From the NCBI GenBank assembly GCA_963970005.1, contig CAXAMN010003692.1, forward strand, positions 161,326 through 225,325: DNA of 64,000 bases. Direction: 5' to 3'. Shown here one piece after another: positions 20,745 through 31,100 of this stretch. The stretch is from Durusdinium trenchii (taxonomy: Eukaryota; Sar; Dinophyceae; Suessiales; Symbiodiniaceae). The notes under the pieces were generated by a model. The model did no database searches, had not been told where the DNA came from, and saw only the letters and a program-made list of their open reading frames with translations. Numbering within the stretch: position 1 is the first letter of the stretch; each line of letters opens with the position of its first letter. The translations under genes were made by a program, and so were the position numbers.

Positions 20745-21345
20745 GCCTACAAGGGAATGGAAAAGGGCAAATGCGCCGTCGAGAACATCGTGCTCTTTCT
20801 TGACAAGTTGGGGTACGATAGAGTTGCGCTACAGCATGTGGTCACAAGAGTCTTCACTAGCGGCAGTCGCCAGAGCCGTGCAACGGCATCAAGGGGCAGC
20901 TAAGGTATCTGTCCGAGCCAGCCCAGTCAAATCCCACCAGTCACAAGCCGCTTTCGAACCAGCAAATGGATTGGTAGCAGGGCAGATTAGGACACTTTAG
21001 ATGGATCTCAGGGCTAGGTATCCAGAGGTGGTGCCAGGCCACAACGTGATGCCCTGGCTTGCGCGGCATTCGGCCTGGCTAATCGCGCGGTATCAGACCA
21101 GGACCGCCCACCACCTCACTGCCTACCACATGGTGATGGGACAGGACTACAACAAGCCAATTTGTCGTTTTGGTGAAGTAGTCATGGGACCCCAATGGCG
21201 GACAACAAGCTGAGCCGAAGATGGCTGAAAGGAATATGGCGAGGCAAGCTTGAACGCGATGACTCCAACATCATTGGAACCAGTGCTGGGTCTATCGCAG
21301 TGCGGACAGAGTTCGCCGCTTGCCTGAGCAAAACTAAGTAAGCGC
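20745..21345 (+). pseudogene. Copia integrase fragment
   Basis: Segments in successive frames read KGMEKGKCAVENIVLFLDKL, then ASPVKSHQSQAAFEPANGLV, then (after TAG at 20,998-21,000) MPWLARHSAWLIARYQTRTA and NKPICRFGEVV, then after a frameshift near 21,195 RRWLKGIWRGK and SNIIGTSAGSIAVRT. These match the integrase core end and GKGIWLGK-type C-terminal part of dinoflagellate copia elements. The catalytic DDE residues cannot all be placed. Non-functional. Confidence 0.65.
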
Positions 21346-21649
21346 TGAACGCATGGCATGCCTGAAGGGAGTGCCGTGGCAGCCGCGAGATGGCAATCGC
21401 ATCGCACTGACGTGCAGGTGGTGCCAGCTTTGCCTGTGGCCATTCCTGCCACAAAAGCCGATGCGCCAGAAGACTTGCTGCAAACCGCCTGTGGAGCCCA
21501 AACCACCGGCGCTACCTTTCAGGGGGGCCGGGTGATCTTCAAACATGAGTGCACTGCCAGACACGCCCATGTGGGGGATGAAGCGAGAGCCGCCTCCAGA
21601 CACTGCTGATAGGAGCGACAGCAAGGCACCACGAGTAGCGGCAATCACC

Positions 21650-22640
21650 GTGCTTGAAATCTGGGAGGCCGTGCAACGCTGGGGTGAAGCAAATGAGATT
21701 AGCAACCCTTCTGAAATCCAACGTATCAGCACAACTCTTGGATCCGGGAGAGGTGAACAAGGCCAGAAAAGTCCAGCTCCAGAAACTCTGGGACCGAAAA
21801 GCCTTTACTCCCGTTCTTCCGGAAGAGATCCCTAGAGGAGCCCAGATTTCAACCACAAGTGGGTGGACAAGAACACCCGTGGCGCTTACAAATCACGGTT
21901 CACGTGTGCAGATGTCAAGGCCAGATACACCAGCGCCCAAGAGAACGAACTGGATGTGTTCGCGCCGACTCCAACGCCGGAATCGCATGCTCTCTTGGAA
22001 ATCTATGCTTTGCAAAATGGGTACTTCACTTGATCCCTTGACATAGTCGCTGCCTTTCTTATCGGCGCAGACCGGGGTGCTGCGGAGGGCAAGACCGTTT
22101 ACGTCCGCGCGCCCATGGAATGGGAGGACATCTTCCAGGTTTGGCTTCAATCCCTGGCGCCAGCTGACCAGAAGAAGTACCAAGGCAGATTTCGAGAAAT
22201 TCTTTTTCGCTTGGACGGAAATCTTTATGGAAGGATCGGTGTACCGAAACGAAGTTGCGGAGATCTTGGTGAATCGACTGGACCCTGACACGTTCCAGTT
22301 CGCACGCGGCCAAAAAGACCCGACGGTCTTTCGTTGCAGCAAGACTGGGGTCATCCTGATTCATCACATAGATGATATACGAGCTGCCGGACCAACAGAT
22401 TCCCTTGCAAGGCTATTTGAGAAAGAGTTCCCGAAGCACTGCGAAATCCAGTGTGGGGAGCTAGAAAGGATTGGGACAAGCGTCGAGGTGCTTGGGCGAA
22501 AGAAGATCCGCGCCAAAGATGCAATTCTGACCATGGCAGACCCGCGTCGCATTGCAGCTATTTGCAAGGCGCTAGCTGTGGAAGCGTGCAGAGCCACCGG
22601 GCGAGGCGCAAGCCAAGTCCTATCGGAGCGCCGTAGGCAG
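21650..22640 (+). pseudogene. Copia reverse transcriptase fragment
   Basis: The frames include LLKSNVSAQLLDPGEVNKAR, GAYKSRFTCADVKARYTSA, FAPTPTPESHALLEIYAL, then the copia hallmark AAFLIGADRG...VYVRAPMEW (near 22,040-22,130), RLDGNLYGR, and ILIHHIDDIRAAG (near 22,352-22,390), where HIDDI stands for the YVDDI catalytic box. At least four frame changes are needed, so the gene is dead. Confidence 0.75.
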
Positions 22641-23052
22641 TGCCATCTATACTTGCCTGCGGATCGCCGCGACATCCAATTTTCGGTCGAAGAACTGGCC
22701 AGGCGGATGTCAGCCCCGAGACAGTGTGACTGGCCGGCTGCGAAAACCTTGGGAGCGTATCTCAATCAGCGTCAGTCCATCTACAGGGTGGTTGTGCTCG
22801 ATGCAGGAATCGGCGCTGGTGATGCTCTACCTCTCGAGACCTTTGCGGGCTCGGATTGGGGTGGCTGTCTGGAAACCCGCCGCTCGACAGACTGCTATGT
22901 CATCACCTTGGGTGCAGTGCGGGACCCGGACCCAACCAGGACTTCCGGCAACCAGTTCGCCGGACGCTGAGCTGAGAGTGTCGTGAGGCACGCGTGAAAC
23001 GATTTTTGATCTGGCAAGGCTGGACTTCAACCTAAAGGTTGCCAAGCCACAG

Positions 23053-23883
23053 ATGTGGACAGACAGCTCGTCCGCTCTTCAGGCTGGAAAGAGAATTGGA
23101 CCAGGAACCAAACTCAGACACTTGGACGTCTCTGAGTTCTACATCCAAGGAGCTGTTCTCGCTAAGTTGCTTAGCCTGGGGAAGATCAAAGGGACATACA
23201 ACCCATCCAACTTCTTGACGAAGCGCGCCAAAAGCGGAACCGAAGTGCGGGCAGCCCTGCCTTCGTTAGGAATGCTTGAAGCGACCCCAGAGCAGGTGGA
23301 GAAACAGTTCCACCGTATAGATGTGAAAGTGTCCAATGTGAAAGATCGACGCACCTGGGAGCCAGGTAAGCCAGCCGAACTGCGAACGGCAGGAGAAACA
23401 CCGCTACTCTCAGGCAACTCCGTGCCAGGCCAGGCGGGCAGCGCTGCCGGATTCAAGATCCGAACAGTTCTGCTTTCAGCCAGCGCTGTAACCGCTGCAG
23501 GACAAGGATGGCCACGCCCGGAGACATCCGATGGACTATTCGGTTGGGGAATTTTCATTTTGATGTTGATTGGAATCTCCCAAGTGACAAGTTGGATTGT
23601 GGCAGGTACGCTTTGGATGCGCACACGCCTCCAAGTGCGGCAGCCGGATCCAGAACCGTCAGAAATTGAGAGTTCAAGATCCATGCCAATGGCTCCACCG
23701 CCAAGAACAGTGGTGAGTCAGAGGGAAATGGAGGAGCTTGAGCTCTGGGGCGTGAGGTTCTCTGTACCTCATGGTGAGAGATTCCATCCCGACAGGAATT
23801 GTCCGACGCTGAGGCGAAGTGATGCGCGCGAGGTGGACATGCGTCGTGTACGCCAAATTTGCCCAGCGGCAAGCAAGCAGTAA
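23053..23883 (+). CDS. Copia RNase H end with membrane-spanning C-terminal extension
   Basis: The frame begins MWTDSSSALQAGKRIGPGTK and LRHLDVSEFYIQGAVLAKLL, with GTYNPSNFLTK, the C-terminal half of copia RNase H. The ATG is probably internal. About 130 residues later comes a hydrophobic segment LFGWGIFILMLIGISQVTSW plus IVAGTLW, predicted to span a membrane, then a soluble tail with VSQREMEELELWGVRFSVPH, GERFHPDRNCPTLRR and a final RQICPA. The tail resembles an H-x5-C-x2-L metal- or DNA-binding-like module. Copia elements normally end after RNase H, so the extension is notable. This frame is uninterrupted for 276 codons. Confidence 0.65.
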   Translation: MWTDSSSALQAGKRIGPGTKLRHLDVSEFYIQGAVLAKLLSLGKIKGTYNPSNFLTKRAKSGTEVRAALPSLGMLEATPEQVEKQFHRIDVKVSNVKDRRTWEPGKPAELRTAGETPLLSGNSVPGQAGSAAGFKIRTVLLSASAVTAAGQGWPRPETSDGLFGWGIFILMLIGISQVTSWIVAGTLWMRTRLQVRQPDPEPSEIESSRSMPMAPPPRTVVSQREMEELELWGVRFSVPHGERFHPDRNCPTLRRSDAREVDMRRVRQICPAASKQ

Positions 23884-24030
23884 GGCAGCAGCCAAACCCA
23901 AGACTGCGCCTACACCTCAGAGTGGGCAACACCGCCGCAGACGCGGGCAGCCCCGCCTAGAGCGGGATGATCCGCGTCCAATTTATTGGGATGTTTCACT
24001 TTCAAGGGACGTCTCACACCAAGCTACCTT

Positions 24031-24040
24031 TAAGGGGGGG
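24031..24040 (+). promoter_or_regulatory. Candidate polypurine tract
   Basis: TAAGGGGGGG lies about 150 bp after the copia ORF and is followed directly by TGGCAAAATT. A purine run ending at TG is what primes plus-strand synthesis at the edge of a 3' LTR. Without a 5' LTR to compare, the LTR start at 24,041 is inference. Confidence 0.4.
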
Positions 24041-24185
24041 TGGCAAAATTCTTCAGGTTTTACTTGTAAAGAGTAGCATGGGTGAACGTGGCATGAGACC
24101 GTGTGACCCGCAGCCCCTTTTGACACCTCAAGTATTCAGGAAAACAAGAGCCCAATACGCTGCTACCGGGCGCTCCGCGCTTCGC

Positions 24186-24625
24186 ACTAGTAGTAAGGCC
24201 AGGAGCCACTACTAGCTTCTTGGCTTCTTGCTACTAGTAGCAATTCTGTATAATTGTTACTACTAGTAGTAAGAATGCTCCTAGTAGCGATGCCAGGAGC
24301 CCCTAGTAGCGTCCTTGCTCCTAGTAGTAAGGCCAGGAGCCCCTACTAGCTTCTTGTTAGTAGTAGCAATTCTATATAATTGTTGCTACTAGTAGGTTTC
24401 TGTAGTAAGAATGCTCCTAGTAGCGATGCCAGGAGCCCCTAGTAAGGCCAGGAGCCCCTACTAGCTTCTTGTTACTAGTAGCAACTCTATATAATTGTTG
24501 CTACTAGTAGTAAGAATGCTCCTAGTAGCGATGCCACGAGTCCCTACTAGCGTCCTTGCTCCTAGTAATAGTAATAAGGCCAAGAGCCCCTACTAGCTTC
24601 TTGTTACTAGTAGCAATTCCAATTG
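24186..24625. repeat. 126-bp CTAGTAG minisatellite, second array
   Basis: The same unit and orientation as 18,661-20,306 reappears after the copia element, about three and a half copies. The edge words AGTAGTAAGG(G/C)CAGGAGCC occur on both sides of the element (near 20,290 and 24,190). Confidence 0.88.
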
Positions 24626-24649
24626 TTTCACAGCCTGGGCTAGGAAATC

Positions 24650-25690
24650 CTTTCTGGCTCTCTGGCAACTCCTTTGCATTCGTCTCCCAGTCTGGGCCAA
24701 TGTGTCCGCCTTCTGGCAGCAATTCTTTACCTTTGTCTCCCAGTGTTTGCAACTCCTGATTAGATTTGCGTTAGACTTGCCTCGCGGTCTGCGCCTGTAG
24801 CAATTCTTTAGCAGCAAAACTTCACATGTACCTTCTACCGCCCTCCTCAGCAGCAAGCCTTTCCATGTGCCACAATAGTTGCTAGTGTGTCCATCTTGTG
24901 TGCAACACCTCCATAGCAATTCTTTATTCAGTCTGGGCTCGTGTGCCCGCCTTTTGGCAATTCCTTAGTCGCAAATCCTAGTAGCTTCTTGTTACTACTA
25001 GTAAGGCACTTGTTACTAGAAGCGATGCACTTGTTCCTTGTAGCTTCTTGTCTGCCTTCTGGCAATTCCAAGGGTATCAATTCTTTACATTTGGTCTGCC
25101 AGTATGGGCTCTTTAGTAGCAATTCTTTGCGTTGGTCTCAGCCTCAACTAGTGTCTTGCCATCTAGCAACTCCTCAATAGCAATTCTTTACATTCATCTC
25201 CCAGTCTGCTCTGCCTTGTGGCAACTCTTTAGGTAAGAGCAACTTTTCACAATTGTCTCGCAGTCTGCAGCAATAGCAATTCTTTACATTCGTCTCCCAG
25301 TCTGGGCCACTGTGTGTGTAGGCGCTCCTTAAGAACAATTTTCTACATTTGTCCGCCATTCACCAGTGGCAACTCCTCAACATACATTCTTTACATTCGG
25401 CCCCGAGTTTGGGCAATATAGCGTCCAACTCCTCAGTCGCAGTTCTTTTTGCGTGGCTCACAGTGGGCTAGTGTGTTCTTCTTCTGGCAACTCTTTGGTA
25501 GCAATTCTTCGCATTTGTCTCTGGCTACTGCTCCTCAGTACCAATTCTATGTACTGTAATTGTTTCACAGTTGGCAACTTCTCAATCGCAATTCTAAACA
25601 TGTGTCTCCCTGTGTGGGCTAGTGTGTCCACCTGCTGGCAACTCCTTTGCAGCAAACTTAACACTTGTTTTCCCAGCGCGCCAGCCTTGG
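24650..25690. repeat. Degenerate 60-110-bp dispersed-tandem repeat
   Basis: The words CAATTCTTTACATT, GTCTCCCAGTCTGGGC, GTGTGTCCGCCTTCTGGCAA and CTCCTTAGTAGCAA recur in that order at least ten times with loose spacing. A related copy lies at 18,600-18,680 at the left edge of the first minisatellite, linking the two repeat families. Frames across it are shadows. Confidence 0.65.
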
Positions 25691-25699
25691 GCACAAGCA

Positions 25700-27590
25700 A
25701 TACCTTCCAATTTTGATTTTTAGAGACGCAAATTTACGGCGGTCAACTGTTTGGGGTCTGCGGTGGTGCAGTGTAGTTCTGATTGCATTTGCCGCAGCGC
25801 AGCTTCATTTATTGCCTCCTCAGCCACATTGCAGGTGGAAACCAGAGACCTTAGAAAGGCCGCACAAAGTCAAGTCTATCAACCAGACTTGTCAGCAAAG
25901 CTATCCCTAGCGCAGCTATCCTGACCTTGTGCAACTCTGAAGGGATGTGAGGCAGGGTGGGAAGGTTCCAGCTCACAGATCAGGCGCACCACGGGCTCCA
26001 AATTGCACTTGTTTTTGCACGGGGTCCATGCTCGATCAGCCATTCACAGTACACACTTTCCACCGCAACCACCACTGCCCAACGTTCAGCGCGCTTGGCA
26101 TCTGACCTTGCGCACTGGACGCCGACGTGCGACCTATGCCCTTATGCATGACGATGCCACACTCAGATTCGTGTTCTCCTGGTCACTGTTTCACTAACCC
26201 TCGTCTTTCTTGTGTACCATTCACGGGTAGCCTGATGGCTTCTTGAATGTTTCTATTTAGCAGGGGGCACGGAGAGTGATTTCCCATCCGTGCCAACAAA
26301 GCTAACAAAATCAGTTGGGAGAGAGTTGGGACGCCAACTTTCGTACCTGCACTTTGATCTGGTTGTGATGTTGAGTAACCACGCTCTTCTGTAGACTTGA
26401 GGCTGTTTAGGTAACTATGACGTTGGCTGATGTGAGCGCGTGCCTTCGTTCTTGCTTCGTGACTTGGAGACTTCTTGAACTTGCAGGCTTTGATTGCAGG
26501 ACATCTTAGGTGCCACTACCCGCCTCATGACTCCACGCAACATAAAGCCGCTGCAAGCACAAGCGCATGAAAGCACATAATACCTACAATAGAGAGATGT
26601 TTTCGTTTGACTTAGAGCGTTTCAAGGCAATGCAAGCAAACAGTTTGCTTTGGTTTTAAACCCCACAGGTTTCTGATGATTCATTGATTTGCGGAAGCGT
26701 GTTGGTGTTGTCACAGTGTTGTTGTTGTTGTTGTTGGCAGGTTGAAGGCCGAGCTCTCGAAGCACGTGATCTCCTTATGTGACGAGATGACCAAATCGCC
26801 TGCGCCCATGCGAGGTTATTTTTGAACAAACTGCGAGGCAGAGCAAGAGCGGCAGCTACGTGGCAATTCACCCAAGATGACATTGCGACTAGGTTGCGTT
26901 GATTTGGTTCCAATGGCTCGGACCTGGCTTTCCGCCTGCGATTGACTTGGGCACGTAGAAGTTTACAGCTCCCACTCTCCCTTTGTCTCTATTTTTCTGT
27001 TTCTATCGCGCATTCCTCTGGTCTTGCTCCGTCTTATTCGCTTATTCCTACTCAGACTGAGTCACTGAATTGCAGGAGGGATGAGTTCCTAAGCAGGATG
27101 GATAAGTTCTTTACTGGTGCTCCTTTTTTTGTAAGATCTCAGACAGGGTTTTGATGATTAATCTTCTAATCTCAATTGTATAGCTCTCGCGGCCTGCTGT
27201 AATTCCACTTTCCCACCTACCCCCACCTAGCTTCTTTTCACCTCGCCCCAAAGTGGCTGGTGGCACGCGAGCACCTCCAATGCCTTCACTTCTACGAGGC
27301 GGGTAAAGTCAAAGCACTAATGTCCTGCTTGTAAAGCAAAGTTTGAGTGGAATCCTGATTGGACTAAAGCCAGTCTCTAAGTGCACGCGGTAGTCGTACG
27401 TCGATGCTCTGTCATGCCGCCCCTGCCATTATGGGTTCTTGGTGGCCAGATATTTGTACGTGATCAGCAACCCACAGACTTTCAAACCTACAGCTGTGTG
27501 TCACATGGAGGCCATCACTTCTAGGTTGGAGGCCACTGCTTCTAGGTTGGAGGCCATGTGAGTGTGTCACATCATACTGTTTGAATTTGG
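25700..27590. other. No supported gene; short GTT run
   Basis: Only short frames occur. A (GTT)n run lies at 26,717-26,737. The minus-strand frame 26,656-26,913 is not convincing. Exons of a split gene cannot be excluded. Confidence 0.4.
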
Positions 27591-27599
27591 ACACCCAGG

Positions 27600-27711
27600 T
27601 ATTGTCGCTGGGCCTCACTGCGGGCGAGACGGCCTCTGTGGTGGATGCCGTCGAGGAGCGGCTGAAGCAGAAAGCACCTCACGCAATGACTTGCAATCTT
27701 CAGGCTTTGGT
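27600..27711 (+). CDS. Candidate exon, unknown protein
   Basis: Between an upstream CCAG and a downstream TTG|GTGAGT the plus strand encodes VLSLGLTAGETASVVDAVEE and RLKQKAPHAMTCNLQAL, an Ala/Leu-rich helical-repeat-like segment with an ideal GT donor. A further short exon-like piece (DFWSALDETSASI, from 27,846 after GATTGCAG) may follow. Family unknown. Confidence 0.35.
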
Positions 27712-27974
27712 GAGTCTTGGCAGGCACCATTGGAAGCAGGCAGCTCCGTTGAGATGGCAAGGGGTGAGTCAATCTGGGTCGGAGTCTCAGCGTTGCAAGA
27801 AATGCACATTTTGTAAATCAATCAATCTGTTGCTGGTGGATTGCAGGACTTCTGGTCAGCGCTAGACGAAACTTCGGCTTCGATTGTTTTTGTAAACTCC
27901 AAGTGCGCTTCTTAGCCTGAAAGTGGCTTGAGCGCATGGACTTGCTGGTTTCCTTCACATGTTGCCTTGCTTAG

Positions 27975-28070
27975 GTTATGTTGGAGGCTCGTCCAGTCGC
28001 ACCAGTCTCTTGCAGCCGCTTTACGACAAAGATTGCGTACTCGGTCGAAATCCAAGCCAGAGGCCCAGGT
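27975..28070 (+). CDS. Candidate exon, unknown protein
   Basis: After TTGCTTAG the plus strand encodes VMLEARPVAPVSCSRFTTKI and AYSVEIQARGP, ending at GCCCAG|GTTTGG. Both splice signals fit. It may belong with the 27,600 exon. No family is recognised. Confidence 0.28.
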
Positions 28071-28662
28071 TTGGGGTTCACCATTGGACTTGTCGGTGTA
28101 GAGGCCTTTTAGAGGTCAACTCACGCTGGATCGGATTGCTTTTTTAGTGGCAGTACTGGGGGTAGTAAGTCCAAGACCAGTAGTGATCCACATAGAAAGA
28201 GGTACTGTAGTAGCTGGTGATGCATGATTACAAGTGATTGTATATACGGAATCTAGAAGAAAGTATGTGTGTTTGTATCTTTAGAGCACAATTGACACGA
28301 GCATTTTAGTTTTTCCGTTATTGGCTGGTTGCAGTGGCCTTCTTGCTTGTGCAAAGCCGCTCAGGCCACTCCGCTGCGTTGCTTTGGCTCCGCCTGGGAC
28401 AGTAATCTCGGAGGACGGCGCATCACCCGATCGCAGCATGTCGAGGGACAAAGGCCATCGTACGCACAAAAGTGCACGAGACATTTGGGAGGAGCTAGGA
28501 AGCCGGTGGCAAGACATGTTCAATTGCCCCTTGACCTGGCACTTCAGCTGTGCAGAGGCCAGCCAGTGCTTTCGGCACGAGCTCCAGCAAAGCTAGGAGT
28601 TGTAACCATGTCGGTTTCAAGTGCCATCAGGTCCTGCAAGTGAATTGTGCAAATTCCTTGGG

Positions 28663-28881
28663 ATGAATGGTGACACCGTTTCTGCTCCACCCTTCATGCC
28701 TGCAGAGTCAAGTTTCAGACGACATTTCGTCGCCGTGCTCGCAATGGTTGCTTTGGGGCTGCTTGAACAAATTTTGTTGCTCTGCCTTGCGGCGCTTGGT
28801 CTGACATTCATCAGGTTTTCTCCTGTGGTGCTTCTACAACCCCCCCGACAGAAAACCCACAGAAAACATATTATATACTAA
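28663..28881 (+). CDS. Small ORF with one membrane segment
   Basis: ATG 28,663 opens 72 codons: MNGDTVSAPPFMPAESSFRR, then a hydrophobic stretch AVLAMVALGLLEQILLLCLA, then a basic tail. It could be an N-terminal signal-anchor exon of the downstream multicopper oxidase, which lies on the same strand 1.1 kb away, but no splice link was established. It may be a chance frame. Confidence 0.25.
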   Translation: MNGDTVSAPPFMPAESSFRRHFVAVLAMVALGLLEQILLLCLAALGLTFIRFSPVVLLQPPRQKTHRKHIIY

Positions 28882-28884
28882 GAG

Positions 28885-29985
28885 TATATATGCATTGGTT
28901 GTGACATGTGTGATGTTTGGGTTTATCTTAGTTTCGTTCTGTCGCAAGTACAAACCGTGGCAACAAACCTAGTCAACTGCTGACGCTGGTTCTCCTTTTT
29001 GCCTTGCGGTGGTTTTCCCAAAAACAGGTCTCTGGAAGTCTGGCACAGATGCTCCACAACAGTTTTTGATTGTTTTTGCAGCTAAATCGTCTAGAATCCT
29101 AGACAAACTTCCACCGACTGCACTTGGGAGGCTAGAAAACTCTCGTGAACAACCGACCGAAACAGCCTTCTGGCTTTAACTCAACGATTTCAAATCACTG
29201 ACTAAGGTCTGTCGGTCACACTATACGAGCAACATATGCTTGTCGATGCTATGTCGTACAAACGATGAACATGTTCTGAGACCATGACGATGTTGTGAAA
29301 ACAATGACAATGTTGTGAAACTGATAATTTGATGACAATGTTGAGAAAGCGGTGGCAATGTTCCTGAACCACGACAATTTTGTGAAAGGGTCATTCATGA
29401 TACCGGTTGCCCTGAACAACAATCAATGATCCGTCAAATTACACTCCTAAGAGATCTGAAACATGTTTTGCCGGCCGGTTTTGAGTCTCCAATCCTGACA
29501 GCACACTTGGAACCAAGGATCGAACGGTGTGGGCAGATTCTGCTCCTTTGGCAGAGGCGTTGTTGACCTTTGCTCAGTGTTTCAAAGTCAGTGTTTCTTC
29601 CAGTTCCATCAAGAGGTGCTGCTTCCAGCACCCGGCTCGGAGCTTCAAGAGGCATGTTTGGGTTTTGCAGAGTACAACTGAATCCTTCTGAATCCTGAAT
29701 CCATTTCTGTATTCTTCAATCCTGTGATACCCTACACCGAGTGGAAGTTTGATTTGTGTCGAGGCTCCTGTACTTCGTTCAAGGGATGGAGTGCTGAACT
29801 GTTCTCTGAGGCAGTTAGAAAGTAGACAAATCCTTATATACAATGCGTGAGAATTTTGGCAGGTTGCGACCTGCTCGCTTTGTAGGAGGGAAGAGTTGGA
29901 AGCCTGGAACAGTGGCCGGTAGCATCCGGTACCGGTAGCACTTGTGAAATCCTCCTTTCATTTTTGTGGCATCTTGACTTTGCTC
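28885..29985. other. No recognisable gene; GACAATGTTGTGAAA-like words
   Basis: Short imperfect repeats of GA(C/T)(A/G)ATGTTGTGAAA occur at 29,280-29,390. Otherwise no supported feature. Upstream exons of the multicopper oxidase may lie here unseen. Confidence 0.4.
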
Positions 29986-29987
29986 AG

Positions 29988-30055
29988 GATTCATCACACG
30001 AGTCTACAATGACATGATTCCCGGCCCTCTGCTAGTGGTGCGCCCTGGCGACAGG
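29988..30055 (+). CDS. Multicopper oxidase exon: N-terminal cupredoxin strand
   Basis: After the acceptor TTGCTCAG the frame reads FITRVYNDMIPGPLLVVRPG D, matching the xYNGxxPGPxIxVxPGD block near the start of domain 1 of multicopper oxidases. The donor is not resolved. A non-GT donor just after the Asp codon, as dinoflagellates allow, would keep phase with the next exon. It starts a plus-strand gene continuing to at least 32.35 kb. Confidence 0.6.
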
Positions 30056-30354
30056 CGAAGTTGCATCCTCTTGATTGCTCCCTAGATGATGTCAACTCAG
30101 TCAACTCGTTTAAGTTTGAAGGCTCCTGGTGAATTTGAAGAATGACTTGGAGGCAAAGTACCGCATGCCGCCATGACCTGAATACTCCAAATGCCACTCG
30201 CAACATCAGGTTCCAACAGGGCTAACAGCAAGTCGGCTACTGAGATATGAACCATAGCAGTGTCGCCAAGTTTATTGCATTGAGGCAATGACCAGGACTA
30301 GAATCTCCATGGGTTGCGACAGCCAGTGTCATGGCCACTTGGGGCTTAATTCAG

Positions 30355-30399
30355 GCAACACGTACCAGTTGCCCAACACTACAAACCTTCATGTTCATG
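30355..30399 (+). CDS. Multicopper oxidase exon: first HxH copper motif
   Basis: The exon lies between AATTCAG and CATG|GTGCAG and encodes NTYQLPNTTNLHVHG, with the last Gly codon split by the intron. TTNLHVHG is the first copper-binding HxH motif of multicopper oxidases. The 123-bp intron 30,400-30,522 is GT-AG and joins in phase to the next exon, restoring HVHGLHVSP. Confidence 0.72.
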
Positions 30400-30522
30400 G
30401 TGCAGCACCCAGTACAAGCTCTTTATCCAAGGAAAGTTTTGCAGGTTGGAGGCCCTTGCTGAGTAGGTTGGAGGCCATTGCTATTAGCTTGTTCAAAGGC
30501 CTTTCATTGAAGTGGCTCCGAG

Positions 30523-30595
30523 GCCTCCACGTCTCGCCAAAGAAACCTGCGGACGAGGTCTTTTTCACCATTGTTGGGCCACAGCAATCCTATAT
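30523..30595 (+). CDS. Multicopper oxidase exon: LHVSP...QSY
   Basis: It encodes (G)LHVSPKKPADEVFFTIVG and PQQSY(M), the segment between the two domain-1 copper motifs. It ends TATAT|GTGCGC. The 60-bp GT-AG intron 30,596-30,655 is very short, and phase is kept: AT plus G gives Met followed by YDYAILP. Confidence 0.72.
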
Positions 30596-30655
30596 GTGCG
30601 CTAACTGCCGCTAACTGACCCATGGCCACTCTGTGCATTGGCCACCGTGTCGGAG

Positions 30656-30728
30656 GTACGACTATGCAATTTTGCCAGACCACTCTCCTGGCATCTACTG
30701 GGCCCATCCGCATCATCATGGCTCCACA
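30656..30728 (+). CDS. Multicopper oxidase exon: second HxH copper motif
   Basis: It encodes YDYAILPDHSPGIYWAHPHH and HGST. The block PGxYWxHPHxHGS is the second copper motif of domain 1, with its HxH pairs present. Donor ACA|GTGGTT, acceptor CGCAG|GTGGTT at 30,978/30,979, intron 250 bp, phase 0. Confidence 0.75.
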
Positions 30729-30873
30729 GTGGTTGGCTGAGTTTGAAAACAAGAAACATTGTTTTCTGTTTCTTAAAGTCCGGGTGGGGTAGGCCGAGGA
30801 GAAGAGAGGTCGCTACTAGCTACTTAAGCTACTATATACCTACTGGATGCAGGATAGCTCACGTTTCTTCAAA

Positions 30874-30907
30874 GAAGCTCCCCCCGCCTGAGGGCAGGGG
30901 GAGCTTC
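30874..30907. repeat. Perfect hairpin inside the 250-bp intron
   Basis: GAAGCTCCCCC (30,874-30,884) and GGGGGAGCTTC (30,897-30,907) are exact reverse complements around a 12-base loop that itself contains GCC/GGC. It lies in intron 30,729-30,978. Confidence 0.85.
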
Positions 30908-30978
30908 CTGGAAGAGGCGCTGACACGAATGATTTGGTTCCTAGATTTTTAGGAAACTAATGACACTTTACTCCGCAG

Positions 30979-31100
30979 GTGGTTCAGGCAGGAGCTGGTG
31001 CAGCTTCAGCACTCATTGTTGCGGATCCACCAGGCCTGCATTCCTTGGGAACACTTTAACGCTAATGAGTTGTTGGCAATACTGCAGCGCTTAGAGGATC
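30979..31100 (+). CDS. Multicopper oxidase exon: end of domain 1, frame broken
   Basis: The exon starts VVQAGAGAASALIVADPPGL, continuing HGST as in HGSTxxQxxxGxxGALIVxDP of the family. The frame then meets TAA near 31,053, while the +1 frame reads IPWEHFNANELLAILQRLE, plausible as the next part. Either a single-base error or indel near 31,025 or an unseen intron is present, so the gene may be damaged. Confidence 0.55.

Larger units (their letters stand above)
20710..24040 (+). mobile_element. Degraded Ty1/copia retrotransposon
   Basis: Plus-strand frames in the order integrase, reverse transcriptase, RNase H mark a Ty1/copia Pol. Every domain except the last is broken by stops or frameshifts. 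Gag and protease were not found. It is flanked on both sides by the same 126-bp minisatellite, suggesting insertion into that array. A purine tract at 24,031 followed by TGG suggests the start of a 3' LTR, but no matching 5' LTR was seen. Confidence 0.75.

Noticed and set aside
26717..26737. (GTT)n run as a coding glutamine repeat on the minus strand
   Set aside because: The surrounding frame has no recognisable protein features; treated as a simple repeat.
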